Numbered from the stretch's first letter, positions 11,371 to 25,400 are shown. The stretch: DNA of 64,000 bases from Druceiella hillmani (GCA_039881145.1 JAYKKI010000006.1:16154501-16218500), one strand, 5' to 3'. Notes: generated by a model not told the origin, from the sequence alone. Translations and numbers: made by a program.

Positions 11371-13269
11371 GGATAATAAGTGTGTATGTAGTTATTAATT
11401 TATTATTCTGCAGGAAAAAAGGGAGTGATAAGTATAATATTAATGTGTCTGTGTATAAAAACAAGGCACTTTTGTTGGCAATAAATACACATTCTGAAAT
11501 GTTTGTGTAATGTACTGACACCAACAAAATCATATATCTACTTGTCTCTATATTATTACATAAATTTTGTTATTATTTTCGGTCCATTTCATGTCAACAA
11601 TTAATACAGAATGATGCATCAACCCTAATACTAATTTTAATGCCAATTAAACACATTAAAGATGAATATAGATTATGACCGAGAACATAACGAAAAGTGA
11701 AACAAGACGGGCTTCCTTTACTAGTGATCTGCTATTCATTGAAGAATTAAGAGTTTGGCAGTGGGGTGGCAAAACTATATCCAACGCTTGTGCTCTGTAT
11801 TATGTATTTCACTTTGGTTATGATTTAATTTGTCAATAAAGTTACAAAATATGGCGAGAAATTTCACTTCAAAAAATAAATTCATTACAATTATTTTGCG
11901 TTTTCTTCTCAGTCTAACATCCCTCCCCAATAGTCTCAGTCTCTTCCTTCTCTCGCTCTCTGACCTTATTCATTGCCCACTTTCTCCACTACTTATGTGT
12001 TTTACGTTTAATTACAGTCTCATTTGTCAACATATGAATTTATACGGCTGTCTGAAAAGAAGTTTCACTTCAGAGAGGTGTATGGTGGAGACTTGGGGAG
12101 TCCGCACATCAGAAACGTAACTTTTTAAACTTGTGTTGGTGCGATTTGTTTTTATATTGGTATAAGGACAAAGTAGGTTCTATACATAGACTTAATATAC
12201 TAAGAAGTATATTAAGTCTATGGTTCTATATTTGATTAGTAATTCTTTACCTAGGTAGAATATAGTCAAAGTTGTAAAATGAGTTGTTGTTTTATTGTTA
12301 AAGTTTGAAATTTAGTAAAAAATAATAAAAGTTTTTAATTTATTATTGAATTTATTTTTCGTATTATTAGCAGCATTGCCATTTAGTAAAATTATTTATT
12401 TCATTTTGGGGTGGTCTGGAGGACAGACGCCAGAGAATAAATTGTTCATTTTACTCTTTTCACAGCCATCAAAGTTGAAAAAAAGGAACAGTTCCCGTGT
12501 TCTTTTCTGTCCAGGTGACAGGCAAATTTTTTCATAGACCATTTGATATAGAAAATTGAAATTGGAATAGTTGTTGAAAGTGATGGCACAATTTCAGATG
12601 TTCCATGCAGAAAATTGGACTTTCATTTTTAGGATGTTTTGAGGACTGAGAGATGAAGCGAAAAACATTTTACATTAAGATCAAGGTTTTGAGTATCAAT
12701 GAATTCTTATTAAAATGGGAGTTCAAAACTTTACTTTTCCCTAATAAGATTCCCAGAAATTGCTATTCTCAGTCTTTCTATCTCCAAGACAAATTTGTCT
12801 GATACTTAGGTTTGGAAAAATTTAAAAAGATTGGAAATAGTGATGAGGTCTTTATCTTTATCTTTGATTATATAGCGTTATGATGAGGTGTATATTACAC
12901 AATAATTATCAATGTGACATTATTTTTAATCATAGTATTAATTAATGATAGTAATTTTATCATATTTTCATAATTTTTTGAGTTATTGTAACACAGTTTA
13001 AACAATTCAGATGCCAACATTCCCGCTTACAACTTTGATGTATCTCTCTGCACAATGATGGAATGGAACTCTAACAAGTTTGATTTCTCTACTGTTGAAA
13101 ATATAAGTACAAATAATTTTTTTAAATTTATTGATTCATTAGATTTGTCTAGATTCATTAGGTTTAAAAATTTGATCAGTCTGTTTTACTGGAATGTATA
13201 TGCCTGGATTCCCATTAAAATACATTTAAACGGCTCATAAAATTTAATTGCCTTTTTTAAAATAGTCCT
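11371..13269. other. AT-rich stretch without recognisable genes
   Basis: Short ORFs only, none recognised. A perfect hairpin lies at 12185-12222 and an aagaagtttcacttc motif, possibly a transposon end, at 12058-12072. Confidence 0.45.
12185..12222. repeat. Perfect 16-bp inverted repeat (hairpin)
   Basis: catagacttaatatac (12185-12200), spacer taagaa, then its exact reverse complement (12207-12222). No related copy is seen elsewhere in the window, and no gene is close. Confidence 0.9.
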
Positions 13270-13325
13270 CAGGGCCAGTGGGGTCATAGGGCGAATGGAG
13301 TGGCCGCTCAAGCACCTCGGTGGTA
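13270..13325. mobile_element. hAT-type terminal sequence (remnant)
   Basis: Starts cagggccagtggggtcatag and continues GC-rich (gggcgaatggagtggccgc) in an AT-rich setting. CAGGG-type ends are typical of hAT elements. It may be the left end of the hAT transposase relic at 14315-16095; no matching right end was found. Confidence 0.4.
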
Positions 13326-13508
13326 AAAAATAAAGAAAAAAAATATGTTTGAATTCTTTCTTCAGGTTCTAACACGCGATTCAATAGTTGGAATAATCGA
13401 AGAGATGACTCTATACTTCGAAAAGAGGAGCATGTTGTTAGAAGAGAAGAATTTGTTTCTTTAGATAGCGGCGTTCCTCTTGGTTGGATTCAACTAAATT
13501 CTATTGGC

Positions 13509-13670
13509 TATTAGGGCTAATCACTTTTTGGTGTTTTACTTATGAGCATGCGGCTGGCATATGAATGATCTCATCTGCTGAGTCGCAGATGGGGCGCTAT
13601 CCCATGCATTGTGCTCTCGCTGGCACCAGTGTTGCTGCCACTAAGCATGCGGGCATGAATAGCCCTAATA
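13509..13670. mobile_element. Short TIR element (MITE) with TA flanks
   Basis: Inverted ends ttagggcta (13511-13519) and tagccctaa (13660-13668), each bordered by TA. The interior is GC-richer and holds a second inverted motif (gagcatgcggctggcat near the left, aagcatgcgggcat near the right). TA duplication suggests a Tc1/mariner-mobilised element of about 158 bp. Confidence 0.6.
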
Positions 13671-14314
13671 TATCTCTCTTATTTTGAATAGACAAATTTA
13701 AAAAAAAATTTGGACAACAATTTTCAAAAACAACACGCTGCTTTTATTGCAAAGAAAACAATATGGGGTTATAAACAATTCATGTAAATAATACTTTTTC
13801 CAATGAATTATTACGTAGCGCCAATAAAAATTATTGGCCAATTATTTTCGCTTTACTAGCATCTGTATACACGGTTACTATTAAGGATAGATCTAGTATT
13901 TCTGATACTGAAAAATAATGCTAATATATTATCAACCACCAAAGTACCGAATGTGTTACCTAACCTATTCCAGCTATTAGGTTAACTGCTTTTTCAATGT
14001 TTGTTATAATTTATTTTGTATTTTAGTTTTTCTCTACTAAAAATAACCTTTAATGCTCACTCAACAGGAAATACGGGTAATGATTGTCTTTTGAACCTCT
14101 GACAATGTAATAAATATTTAAAAAAAAATTACTTAGGTAGTCAATACCTTTGTACTTATATGGGGTGCACGCTACTGGTTATTTATGTACTTTGATTTGA
14201 TAGCAAATAAAGATAAGAACACAGTATTATGTCCAGGTCGCTATCATGATTAGATTTCTAAAATATTTTTGTATTTATTTGATTGTTAGCTGCTAAAATA
14301 AACTTTACTTTCAG

Positions 14315-16095
14315 ATAATGAAGCGGAGTTTTGGGAAATACCTGATGGAGAAACATCTCATGATGCTCTTACACCATTTACAGGAGTAACAGTCATCTCA
14401 ATGACAACCACAGAAATATCTGTAGATATCACTTAGTTGCCGGTGTCCTTGTCGTTCAAAACAATGACTATATTGTAAGGTCCACACAACAGTAAACTGG
14501 TATACAGATTATCCATGAAATGAAAAACGGTACCATTTTTCGAATCCACATTTTTAGCAAGTCGATTTTCAAAATCCACAGAGAAAATTTATTGTTTTTG
14601 CTGCTATATATTTAACCGGTTTAAGCTCTGTAAACTTGATAATGCCAGCTATTGGTCAAGGCGATTGGCCACATATACACCCAGTTCACAAAATTCAGAT
14701 GACCACTTGTCCAAGAACTCTAAATTAAAAAAAAATAAGGACATGTTCTAGAATTGCCAAAAATTTTAAAAGACAACTAGAGGATGAGAAATCTAGATGG
14801 GTTTCTGTGTTGGAAAAAATAGTGGTACACTTTTTTTGGTGGAACATAACTTATCTTTTTGTGTCAGTAGTGACATTAAATACGTCAAAGAAGGGGAACT
14901 TTCTTGGTTCAGTCCAATTATTGGAAAAATTGTATCGAGTTATGGTAGAGTATTTGCAATGGAAAATGCACAAGAAAACGAATCAGTATTATTTCAGGAA
15001 AATATACAAAATGAAGTAATTCATTTTTTAGGGAATGAAGTCAGAGGGTAGATCATATCAAAAATTAAAAAAGGCAAAGTTTTCTTGATTATTTTAGAAT
15101 ACACATTCAATATAAGTCACATCAAAGAAATGAATGTCACATTTAGGTTTTTTGACGTTTATGTGTTTTGTGTGCGTCAATGCTTTTCGGCTTATAAACA
15201 TGTGACAGACTCCAGTGCAGAAAGCCTAACAGGTATATTTTGGACTAAACTGTCGACGACAATGACATAAATGATTGTAAAGGAAACAGTTACGACAATT
15301 AAACTAATTTGTTTTACCAACAAAAAGGAGTTCAAAGTCGCATATGTAAAAAGTTTCGCAGAACACTTTTTAATCCTTGTGTCTGCCATAGTCTGGAACT
15401 TGTTATGGCTGAATAATTTAAAAAAAGTTTGTGAAACAGGATGAGAAAGTAGTCATCATCTTGCAAGAGGTGTGATAACAGTATGCTGTAGTAAAAAATG
15501 TTTTGGAAGAAGTATATCAACAATCTACAGTTCATAAAAGTTCGAGTTTGTTTGTTGTTAGTAGGTAGAATATTTTATTCTACATAAATCTTGTCAGCAA
15601 ATCCATGCAATCAGAGTGCGTAAACCTGTTAGATGCCACAAAAGTGATTCACAAATGTTGTAAAATCATCATAAACTATATAGAGACACACTTCACATAA
15701 CTTTCTACAATTAATGAGACCTGATTATTCCTTTATGATATGCATAAGACCAATGAAAATTTGTAGGATACATGCCTAAATTTGGAGAAAATATTAACTG
15801 TGATATTTCAGGATTAGAACTTTCAAAAGAAATCTTGTGTTTGAAAAAGTTTGTACGCAATGATAAGAGTCACCCCAAAGCAGTCTTTCAGATCTTAGTA
15901 TTAAATGTCAAGATGGGTTCTCTAATATTTAGACAGCTCTCCGTATTTTTGGAACTATACAGGTTACAATGACTTCAGTAATAAGCTTACTAAAACATAT
16001 CATAAGTAGACTCTAGCAGAAGACAAGCTTCCTGATCTAACCCTTCCGTCCTTTGATATAGCTCAGACATTGATGAGGAGAAATTTTTAAATAAT
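14315..16095 (+). pseudogene. hAT transposase relic (ZMYM-like, TTF zinc-finger type)
   Basis: Several frames together follow one hAT transposase. N-terminal Ser/Thr-rich region: EIPDGETSHDALTPF then MTTTEISVDI (14325-14440). TTF-type zinc finger with KSTEKIYCFCCYIFN, then a region around NSDDHLSKNSK (14560-14720). KNFKRQLEDEKSRWVSVLEK (14755-14815), NFLG-VQLLEK and IQNEVIHFLGNEVR (to 15050). VSKSMQSECVNLLDATKVIH (15590-15650). In the C-terminal dimerisation region, NCDISGLELSKEILCLKKFV and DKSHPKAVFQILVL (15795-15905). A final KTYHKSTLAEDKLPDLTL (about 15990-16045). Many stops and frameshifts make it inactive, and a central part is missing. hAT enzymes cut and paste DNA through an RNase-H-like domain. 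Its 3' end lies 91 bp from the stop codon of the convergent thyroglobulin-repeat gene. Confidence 0.8.
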
Positions 16096-16185
16096 TCCTG
16101 GTTGAGTCTAAGATGAAATATTTTAATTTAATGCAAGGTGTAATACAATATCTTTTGTGTAATACAAATTTATAATTATTTGATT

Positions 16186-16463
16186 CTAATTATTAGATCC
16201 ATCATCATCAAAAAAAAATTTCAATCGAGGAATCGCAATAGGACTACTTATTGTTTGGTAGTGTAATACAGAAAACTTTGCCGTTGTTGTTTCATTCAAG
16301 AAAAATTTTCCATGAGAAGCTTTGTTACGTTTGCTACTAGTCTTGAAAAGTAAGAAGTTAGTTCGCTCTGTAGTCCGACGGTTCGTCTTCATTACTGCAG
16401 AAGTTTGGTTTTTCAGGCCAGGCAGATTAGTTGAATTGTATACTATTTCGTCTTCAAGTTTTT
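16186..16463 (-). CDS. Exon 10 (terminal) of the thyroglobulin-repeat gene
   Basis: The acceptor is tttacag at 16464-16470. The phase-1 join makes GAA, then KLEDEIVYNSTNLPGLKNQT, a basic region (KTNRRTTERTNFLLF, SSKRNKASHGKF), and an end with RLKFFFDDDGSNN then TAG. There are no cysteines, so it is a low-complexity tail after the Cys-rich part. NST and NET sites could be glycosylated. An ATTAAA, a poly(A)-signal variant, occurs about 65 bp downstream. Confidence 0.8.
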
Positions 16464-19400
16464 CTGTAAATTTAAATGAAGTCAGTTAAATATCCAATAA
16501 AAGACATTTTTTAATCCACCGTAAGGTGTTGAGATTATTGCCATTCTCGATTTTGGCAGCAGTAGCAAATTTACATTTACTATGTTTTGATATTATAATC
16601 CTAAATTTATCCTAAATTAAATGAAACTACGTGATGTAGTATTATTTCTACTTTCTTTAATTTCTTTACCACGACCTAGGTTTCGTTGCATTACAACATC
16701 TTCAGATGGGTTATTAGCAAAGATTCAAGTTGTGAATAATGAATTTCTACAAAATTAACGCCAAATATATTCAATACCTAAATATTATAAGTAATTTGAG
16801 CAATCGATCCAAAAAAGTTTTCAAAATATATTATCGAGTATAGATTTATAAGTTTTTTATAGTATAATTACTAATGAAAGTGAAATAGTGACATCAAATA
16901 AATTTATTTTCAATTTATAATACTAAATATATTCTTCCGATTAAAATATGTTTAGTTATCCGTGTAAATAGTTCAATACGTTTTGGCTTGGATGGAGGAA
17001 AGCAAGATGAGTAGACAAAATGGGTAACAGTAGGTCTTAATCTCAATAGACCAAAAATTAATTTTTATGTCGTGTATGGGGTGTCTGTAAGAAGGTATAA
17101 AAAGCCCAGTGTTATCAGTGATCTTCCAAGGTTTATTTCTCTGAGTCTTTTCTATGTGAATACCGATGGGATGTACATAGATTTATAAACGGAGTACTAA
17201 ACATAGTTTGCATAGTTTATGCCTCTATAATAATGTTAAAATTCATTTTTGTGATGTTTTGTATGTTTGTTTTTCCGTCTTCATTGTCAAATTTAATTTC
17301 GGAAGCAATGGAAAAAATCTACTGAATAAAAAACTTATATACTTCAGTGTAAAGGTCTCGTACATTGAAATTGTTTTTATAGGAAATATGTGATAAAAAA
17401 AAATTAAACTGAGGAAAATGTTCGTTCGCTCGTCATTTTTCTACCATCTGAAAACTATGTTCAGCAGTTCAAGTCAGAAACACATTAGAAAGCACGTCTT
17501 GATGCTTCCAGGCTTTAATCAATAAAAATGGCAAAGTTTTTGGATATGTTTTAAGTTATAAGGTTGATTTTTAAAATTAAATTTATTTCTAGAAATTTTG
17601 CATTTTCGAGTTTCTGACTCTGGTAGCGTGACATTGAACTTCAACAATTTTGTGGATATACCATGGAACTTGAAGAGAAGATAGGAAAATATTCTCTTAG
17701 CTTAAAGAAGTCACTTTTTAATGTTTCTTTTTTTTTCACATATTTACCTGGCCAGCATTATTAAAATAATGATTAAAAACCTATATATGTTATTTTAGTT
17801 TTGTCTTAATATTTCTTTTTAATTTGCTATGCAATCATCATCAATTGTTACCTATTTTCAGTACGGGTACATGATTTCCCTGCGGGCATGGATGGCTTTC
17901 ATTTAGATAGACGAAGCAACACTTCCTGTAATTTCCATAACCGTCACATTCTAAAAGAGTATTTTTTGTTTCTCTCTTTTCTCTGGCACATGCTAAAAAA
18001 TTAGATGTTACGTTTTGTTAATAACTTTTAATCTTTCGTAAGCAAAAATTTATACTTTAAACAAAACAGTTTAATCTATACTTTAAAGTAAACAAAAAAT
18101 TAATATGAGCTAGGTTACAATTTAAAATAGACAATCTTAAAGGCAATTCTAACAAATTATTCCAATAGTGCAGTTAGCTAATTATCAATTACACTTGGTG
18201 TCACTCATAAACCTACAAAATTGGAATTATATCTGAATGCCTGGCTCTTTCTTTATGAAATGACGTTATGAAATTTATATGGTTTCTTTTATCGGTATTT
18301 AATATAATAGAGGTCCTCTTTCTTTTGCGCTTGTTTGTTTAACATGGATTTTAGTTTATAAAATTCTTTACAAAGTGCTATTTCCTATATTGTAAACAAT
18401 TTTGTCAATGGCATTCTTAAGTCTGCGCAATCAACTACTTACAGTTAGTTAATCTTTCTAGCTGTAAGATTTGATGATTGCGCTAAATCCACATTTAACT
18501 AAATACGATGATGAAAATACAAACAAAATACAAAAGAAATACAAGTTTTGCAAGTTGAGAAATTTATTTGTATTGTATTGTAGATTTATATTTATCCGCT
18601 TATTAGATATAGTTTTACTTTTATATTATATAGACGTAGTATTGTCATTACTGTTAATATTTTTGGAACTACATCTATAAAAAATGAACTATGCCATAAG
18701 GGTGGGTCTCGCTTACATGATAATTTTTTTGCTATTGATTTATAATAGTTATATATTATAATAGTGTCAAACCATCTTGTGAAAAGTAAAGTTTCGTAGC
18801 AATCAATTAGGAGAAAATTGTATTTTATATTATCTAAATAAATGCTCAAACTAGATTCTACATCAAAGCCTGCAGATTGAATAGCAGTATTTATGGTAAT
18901 TTTTTTCCCGAATTTTTTTATCACCTATTGTTGGAAGTGATGGCTTTTAATGATCTTGTGATAAAAGCAATTGTTTTTTTGTGCATTTGAAAAAACTGCT
19001 GCTAGAAATGTTATCACTTGTTCACTTTGCCGTTGATGCTCACCATCAAACAGATTAACGAAGACTAAAACGTCAGACTAATGAATGGTTATTTAATTAC
19101 TTTTAAGTTTGAAATATACAATACAAACACAAGAGGTAACATTTATAAATTTTTGGAATATTGTACTAAAAATTTGTAATTTATTAATTGATCTTCGTGG
19201 CACTCTATGCATCCTTTTATTTGATGGAACTACTGAGAGAAATAGTCGGCGCATGCTTCCTTGGCTGTTTCTTTTTGAAAGTAGTCAATGTTTCTCCGGC
19301 GTCTGGAGATCATGTTCCTCGCAGTTTATTTTTTATTCTTGGGAATACGAAATTGCATGGTGCGAGGTCGGGTTTTTATAGAGGTGTCTTTAATTTCTAT

Positions 19401-22400
19401 ACCTGATGTAGTCAAATATTTGTTATCTGGCTCAGTGTGCAGAGGCATTGTCATGATGAAGCGAGTGCTTTCAAAGTTTTTTATGTAAGTTACGAAGTTA
19501 ATATTATTTTCATCATGTAAATAGATTGCCTAGTATATCTTTCAGAGTCGTAAAAATATAAATATCCCATAAAATATAAAATTTAGAATTATTGCAATAG
19601 TTCTCCAGTTGAGTTTAGATAAACTTCTAGTAACGCTGTTTTTTTATAATTTTGACTTTGGAAGTTTCGGAGATAGCAGAAGAGAGGTGGGTGGTTTTTA
19701 TTAATTTGATTATTGTTTTGTTTATCTTATTTGCCCCCTCTACAATTTTAATAGAAGTATTTTATGTGTTTCATATAAATTTTTAGACCTAATGATTAAA
19801 TATAAATTTTAGACCTAATGATTGATAAGGTCATTTCTTAATTTCTAAGTCAAATACTATTTGAAAAAAATGGCTATAACAGACAGACAGATGGACACTT
19901 TTTCGAGGTAGGTGTAAAACCTTACGAATGGGCTGAAATCGGTTAAAAGTTGTTATTTTTGTATTTGTGTCAAAAATGGTGTAACAGACCTTTGATGTTG
20001 CTTCTTTAAGGATTGGTCTTCAATACACCCGGGTCCATTTTTCTTGTATAGCTACTCATGTTGAAAGTTTTGTAAAAGTAAAGAAGAGAATAGCAAGATG
20101 TTGATTTTGGTATCATGAAAGCTGAGAGTATGTATGTACTCTTCTGGATGTATACTATTACCTAATATGTCCACTTCATTTAGATAACGCTAGTCTTGGA
20201 GCTTACAATATTCTTCAGGTTGACACAAAGTTTGCAATTTGTATTCAATATTATTTAAAAATAAAATCAATCTTTTAGAACAGTATAATTTGCAATGAAA
20301 TTTTAAATACCAATGCTGGAAAGAATAAATTTTTTTTACCACCACAGCAAGTCTCATGTGACTAATAGATAAAGTTGCTAGGCGAAATAACATATTTCCA
20401 AATAGATCTTGTGCTGCATACTCTTTGGTAATGCGCACTCTAGATTACTCTTTGGAATGAATACTTACGAATATTTCAAGAATGTTCCATTTAATCTAAT
20501 TATTATATTATTAATGTTAATATTATATGGCAGAGCATTCATTGCCACCGATTAATATGTTATATGCTATACTAATTTTTACATAAAATAAATTATCATA
20601 TGTAACGTAAGTTACTAGTGAATCTCATATACTGACATATCTTTCTCTATTTTACATATGATTTGATAAATTTTTGTATTAGTCCATTATTTCAGTTGTT
20701 GTTTTACATGTTCATTTTTATTGATTTAATACACTTCTATATTCTTGTCATTCAACAATCAGGTAATAATGTTTATTATATTTTTACATTAAATATTAAT
20801 TTTTCCGTTTCTTATACTGTATTTAAAATTTCTTTTTTGTGCCTATATACATATATAAATATCATCAGCCATAAGATGTTCACTGCTGAACATAGGATTC
20901 TGTTATACATGTCCACGAAGATCAATCTTATGCTTCTTGCATCCAGTGGTGTCCACATAGAGTTCTCTTACTTTACGTCTCCCCGTACATGGTTGCCATT
21001 CGCAAACATTTCTTCCTCAACGATTGTCAACTCTGCTCACTATATGGTACCCAATACACCATCGTTGTAGAGACTGAAGCACAGCCGAGGTTTCAATAAA
21101 ATCGAAGTCTTTTTCAATGTTAAAATTCCAGACAAAGCGGGGACATGTTAGATCGGCCTGGCTCTCGAGTCATTGGCTGCATTGCCGACAGGTTTTTGTG
21201 ATAAGGTGTATAACTATTTATAGAACTTCTTGACCTCCATCACCCATTTTGATTTCGATGAAACTATGTTGTCATCGGTTTTTAGTTTTGTCAACTCTCT
21301 GCCCTATAGAGAGATCTCTTATGAACACATTGGAGTCTTTATTCTATTCAATAAATTCTTTAACACATTTTGTATTAATAGAGGAAGATCGAGTCGTATA
21401 TCTATTGTTGCTTATAATATAGTATTGCAAAAAATCAAGGGAGCAGAAAATTTTTTTGTTCGAAAAAACTAAGATTTCACAAAAAAAACTGTTCTTGTAA
21501 AGAGCAGAGAAGTTTGTTCAGAAGGAATTTTTTTAAATCAATATACTGTACGAATGTACAAGAGTATGAGATACAGCTTGGGGATATCAAATATAAAATA
21601 ACATTTTTCTAATTTAATGATTAACCAGTGTAAAATTTTGGAAAAAGTATGTATTCAAAAAATGTCATTTGTCCTCTCCTCTACTATCTCTTGATTTTAA
21701 AAAAATGTTTACCTCGGATGGATGGTAAGATGGATGAACCAATCGACTTGGAATTTCATAGGGCTGTTGAGGTACATTCGGTTAAAAAAAAATAGAAAAA
21801 TTTTAAATTGTTACAATATATACTTGTAAAGCAACTGTAAATTTTTAAAATAATCAGAAATGTCATTAAATGCCATTTTAGAGAAATAAATGTGCTCCAT
21901 TAGTTTTTTAAAACTTGATCATTCGGGACGGAAAGGCAGACGAACCGATCAACTTGAAATTTTATATGGACACATTTACATTTAGCAAAAAAGACCTGGA
22001 CACATTAATATTTTTTTTTATATTGTTCGTAAAGTAGCGGTAGATTTTTTAAAGTCACCTTTTTTAAGTTGAATAATAAGAGTAATTTTATTATTATTAC
22101 CTTTTCACAATAATTGCAACTTATAGAAAATCACATTAAGTTTTCAAAACTGTGCTTTAATTTTTATATATTGATGATCACAGACGAGACTATGAATATT
22201 GAATGGTCGATATTTCAATAGTGAATTCTCATATAGAGACCATTAAAAAAAGAAATGAAAACAAAATGATCAAGTTTTTTGATTTTGCTATTGATTAACC
22301 GTTTTAGTGCCTTGGTTTTTTACTAATATATACTTAAAAATGCCAAAGAAATCTTTTGCTTTTGATCCCTTTTTTGTCTTTCGAAAAAAAACTGTATCTC

Positions 22401-25400
22401 TTCCAAAAATTATCCAATTTTAATAATTTTTTCGGTGTTTTCTTAATAAAAACTTGTACAAGGATATTAAAATACAAAGAAAATTATGGATAAATATAAT
22501 GTGAACAAAAATTATGACAAAAACTGAAATCAAGGTCACATCATATTTTCGCAGTCCGGTACATCCTCCGTATCAGCAAAATAATTGTTATCGTCATTAT
22601 TATCACCATCACCCACAATTTGCATTACACCAAATTGTGAGCGCACCACGATGTGACTATCACTTTCTTCACAACTTGAAAAAGATCATTTTCACTCAAA
22701 TTATTTTCGTATTCCGACATTATGAGTTAAAAATTTTCCTGGATCCTTTTTGTATTGTAATTACTATTAATATTATAATTTGAACTTTATGTAACACGCA
22801 GAAAGATATAAAATTAGCAATGCGTGCGAGCGACCTCCGCTACCGCGTGATAAACAGCAACTGATTTTGCGAGCGCCATCGCACTCGTAGCAAATTTAGT
22901 TAGTACGCGCACGAGCGCGATGGCGCTCGGCGGCATTCAAATGGTTAAAATGGATATGTTATTTATTTTAATGAGGATTGATAAATTGACCTAAAGACTG
23001 TCATTTTTGACCCATAGACTTTTTTGACTTTAAAACTCTTACAATGGCTTATTTATAAAAGGTAGATAAATACTTTCTTTGACTTTTCTTTATGCCTTTT
23101 TAAGATCTACACATCCCCCACATATATTATTAGTGTATCGGCAATAGTTAGCTATATCTAAACAATTACGTATTTGAATAGGCAATATAGGCTGTGGTGA
23201 GTTGGAAACCATAAACAATCAACATATTGCGAAAGTTGTATCCCAATAAGATTATATTTGCTTGAGTCTCTAAAAACAAACAAAAACAAAAGTTTCTTCT
23301 TAATTACATTAAAATGTGCAGATCTAATTCAACTCAAACTATTATATCGAGAATGTTTCGTAATACTTGCCACAATTCATGTTAGATACATCGGCCCTGG
23401 GTACTTCAAAACCTGTTATTGATGTACCGTCCTGTAGAGCACAGTAACATCGAAAACCTCGACACTGCAAAATTAGATGTTAAATAGTCCTCATGTTTTA
23501 TAGAATCAATTTCCTTAATAGTCTATTAATGGGTTCTTATTTATGAAAGTAATGTCACACAATATTTTAAACTATTTTACGGTAGCTTCTTTGTTACTTT
23601 ATTACAAATATTTTATGAACTTTTCGCTGGTACTAAAGGCACTTCATTGTTGATTTGCCAACTTATACTATTATAATTTAGTCGTAAATTTATCATTTTA
23701 TCACAATCACGCCATTGCTGAACACTATATAAATTTTAGAGCAGGTAATTGCTTATGATGACAATAAAACTTTTAGATATATATCATTATAATTTATATA
23801 GATAAGTTACAGTTATAATATATTACAGTTATATTACTCACCTGTACTGGCCTATATTTCCACAAGGGTGTACACTGTGGGGCGTTTAAGTGAAATTGAC
23901 CTTCACTGCCGTATTGCTTTATAAACCTCATCATTTCAATTTCACATGGCTCTTTAAAACACAATGGTATATTAAACATTACAACACTTACAAAAATTCA
24001 AAGTAAATAAACTAGTATAAGGTGATGAATTAAAAAAAAAAGAAAACATTAAAATCTAGAAAATTAGAGATGTTATGAAGCATGGGTTGAATTGTAAATA
24101 TGTAAAACTAGAAATTTGTACTCACCAACAGTGTGTATTTTATAAAGCAGCTCACATTTAACCTCAAGCGTGAATGTATTTCCCTGTTCGATTGTTAAGA
24201 TAGTTATTATTTTTAATAAGCTATTATTTCAATTGACAATCAGTGTTCGAAAACTTTGATAAATTTTCGATAGGTGAGGTTACATTCACCAATTCAATGT
24301 TAAGAAAATTAGAGTTAATTTAGTTTTAATAGACTATGGACTTGGAAAAAAACAGTTCTGTAAAGGTAAGAAGTTAAGATCAAATTTTGTTTTCACTAGA
24401 TATATATTCAGCGTTATAGTTTTCAAATTTTGTTGTTCAAAGTACATTATCAATGTGGTTACATTGTATGACAATATTCCTTCGTCAATTGACATACTTG
24501 AAATCTATAACTAAATGAAGTGTACATATAAATTTGACTTTATTGAAAAGATACTTGTTATAAAGTTTAATAAACGAAATATTTGCCATTACTATCTATG
24601 ATCTTTTGATATTTATCGGGTAGATGATGAATGTCTTCATGATAGAAATTTGGATGTTTCCAAGCAAAATCAAAAAAAGTTTCAGATATAAGGTCTTTCA
24701 AATATGACGAAATCGACCTGAATAAGTGGTAATTGGAAGGAGCCAAGTCTGGAAAATATGCCGCATGCTGGCAACTTACTGGACGAGTGTTGTCATAGAG
24801 CACTATCACTTTCCGCCTTCTTTGACCCATAAATGGTCTTTTTTCCTCCAGAGCATCACTTAATTTGATTAACTTAGCCGGGTAACATCAGATTGTAACA
24901 GTTTGACTAGTTTGTAGAAACTCGTAGTAAATGACTCCTTTCTAATTCCATCAAACATACAGTGACACTTTCTTGACACAAATAATTGTTTTTGCAAATG
25001 ATGTTGATGACTGCGCTTGGTTCAACCCATGCGTTTCTGTATTTAGGATTGTCGTACAAAATCCACTTTTCATCACTCGATGAATAATCGTTTTTATAAA
25101 AAATCTTTCTTCCGTACCGAGAAAACAAATTCATCCAGATGTCAACTCTTTGGTTTTTGTTTTCATCCCTCAGTTTATGAGAAACCCATCTTCCTTCCTT
25201 CTGTATCTTTCCTATTGCATGCAATCGAAGTAATATTACTTGGTGAGTAACTCCTAACTGTTTTGCAAACTCTTCTTGAGTTTGACATAGATTTTCATGC
25301 AATAAAACTTGAAGTTCTTCATCTTCAAAATTTTTTTACTACACCTGGATGTGGATCATCATCAAGACTAAAATTTCCGTCACAAAATCTTGCAAACCAT

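Larger units (their letters stand above)
16464..17851. other. Intron 9 of the thyroglobulin-repeat gene
   Basis: Contains the Penelope-like remnant with a hammerhead-like fold at 16669-16709 (sense to the gene). The remainder (about 16790-17851) is AT-rich with short ORFs only and nothing recognised. Confidence 0.6.
17993..23370. other. Intron 8 of the thyroglobulin-repeat gene
   Basis: 5.4 kb holding a mariner relic (19140-19490), an RTE-type relic (20868-21065) and piggyBac-like copy 2 (22299-22944). A short duplication (tataaatttttagacctaatg) sits at 19774-19823. The remainder is AT-rich with nothing recognised. The intron donor is GC (GCAAGT on the - strand at 23370-23365). Confidence 0.65.
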
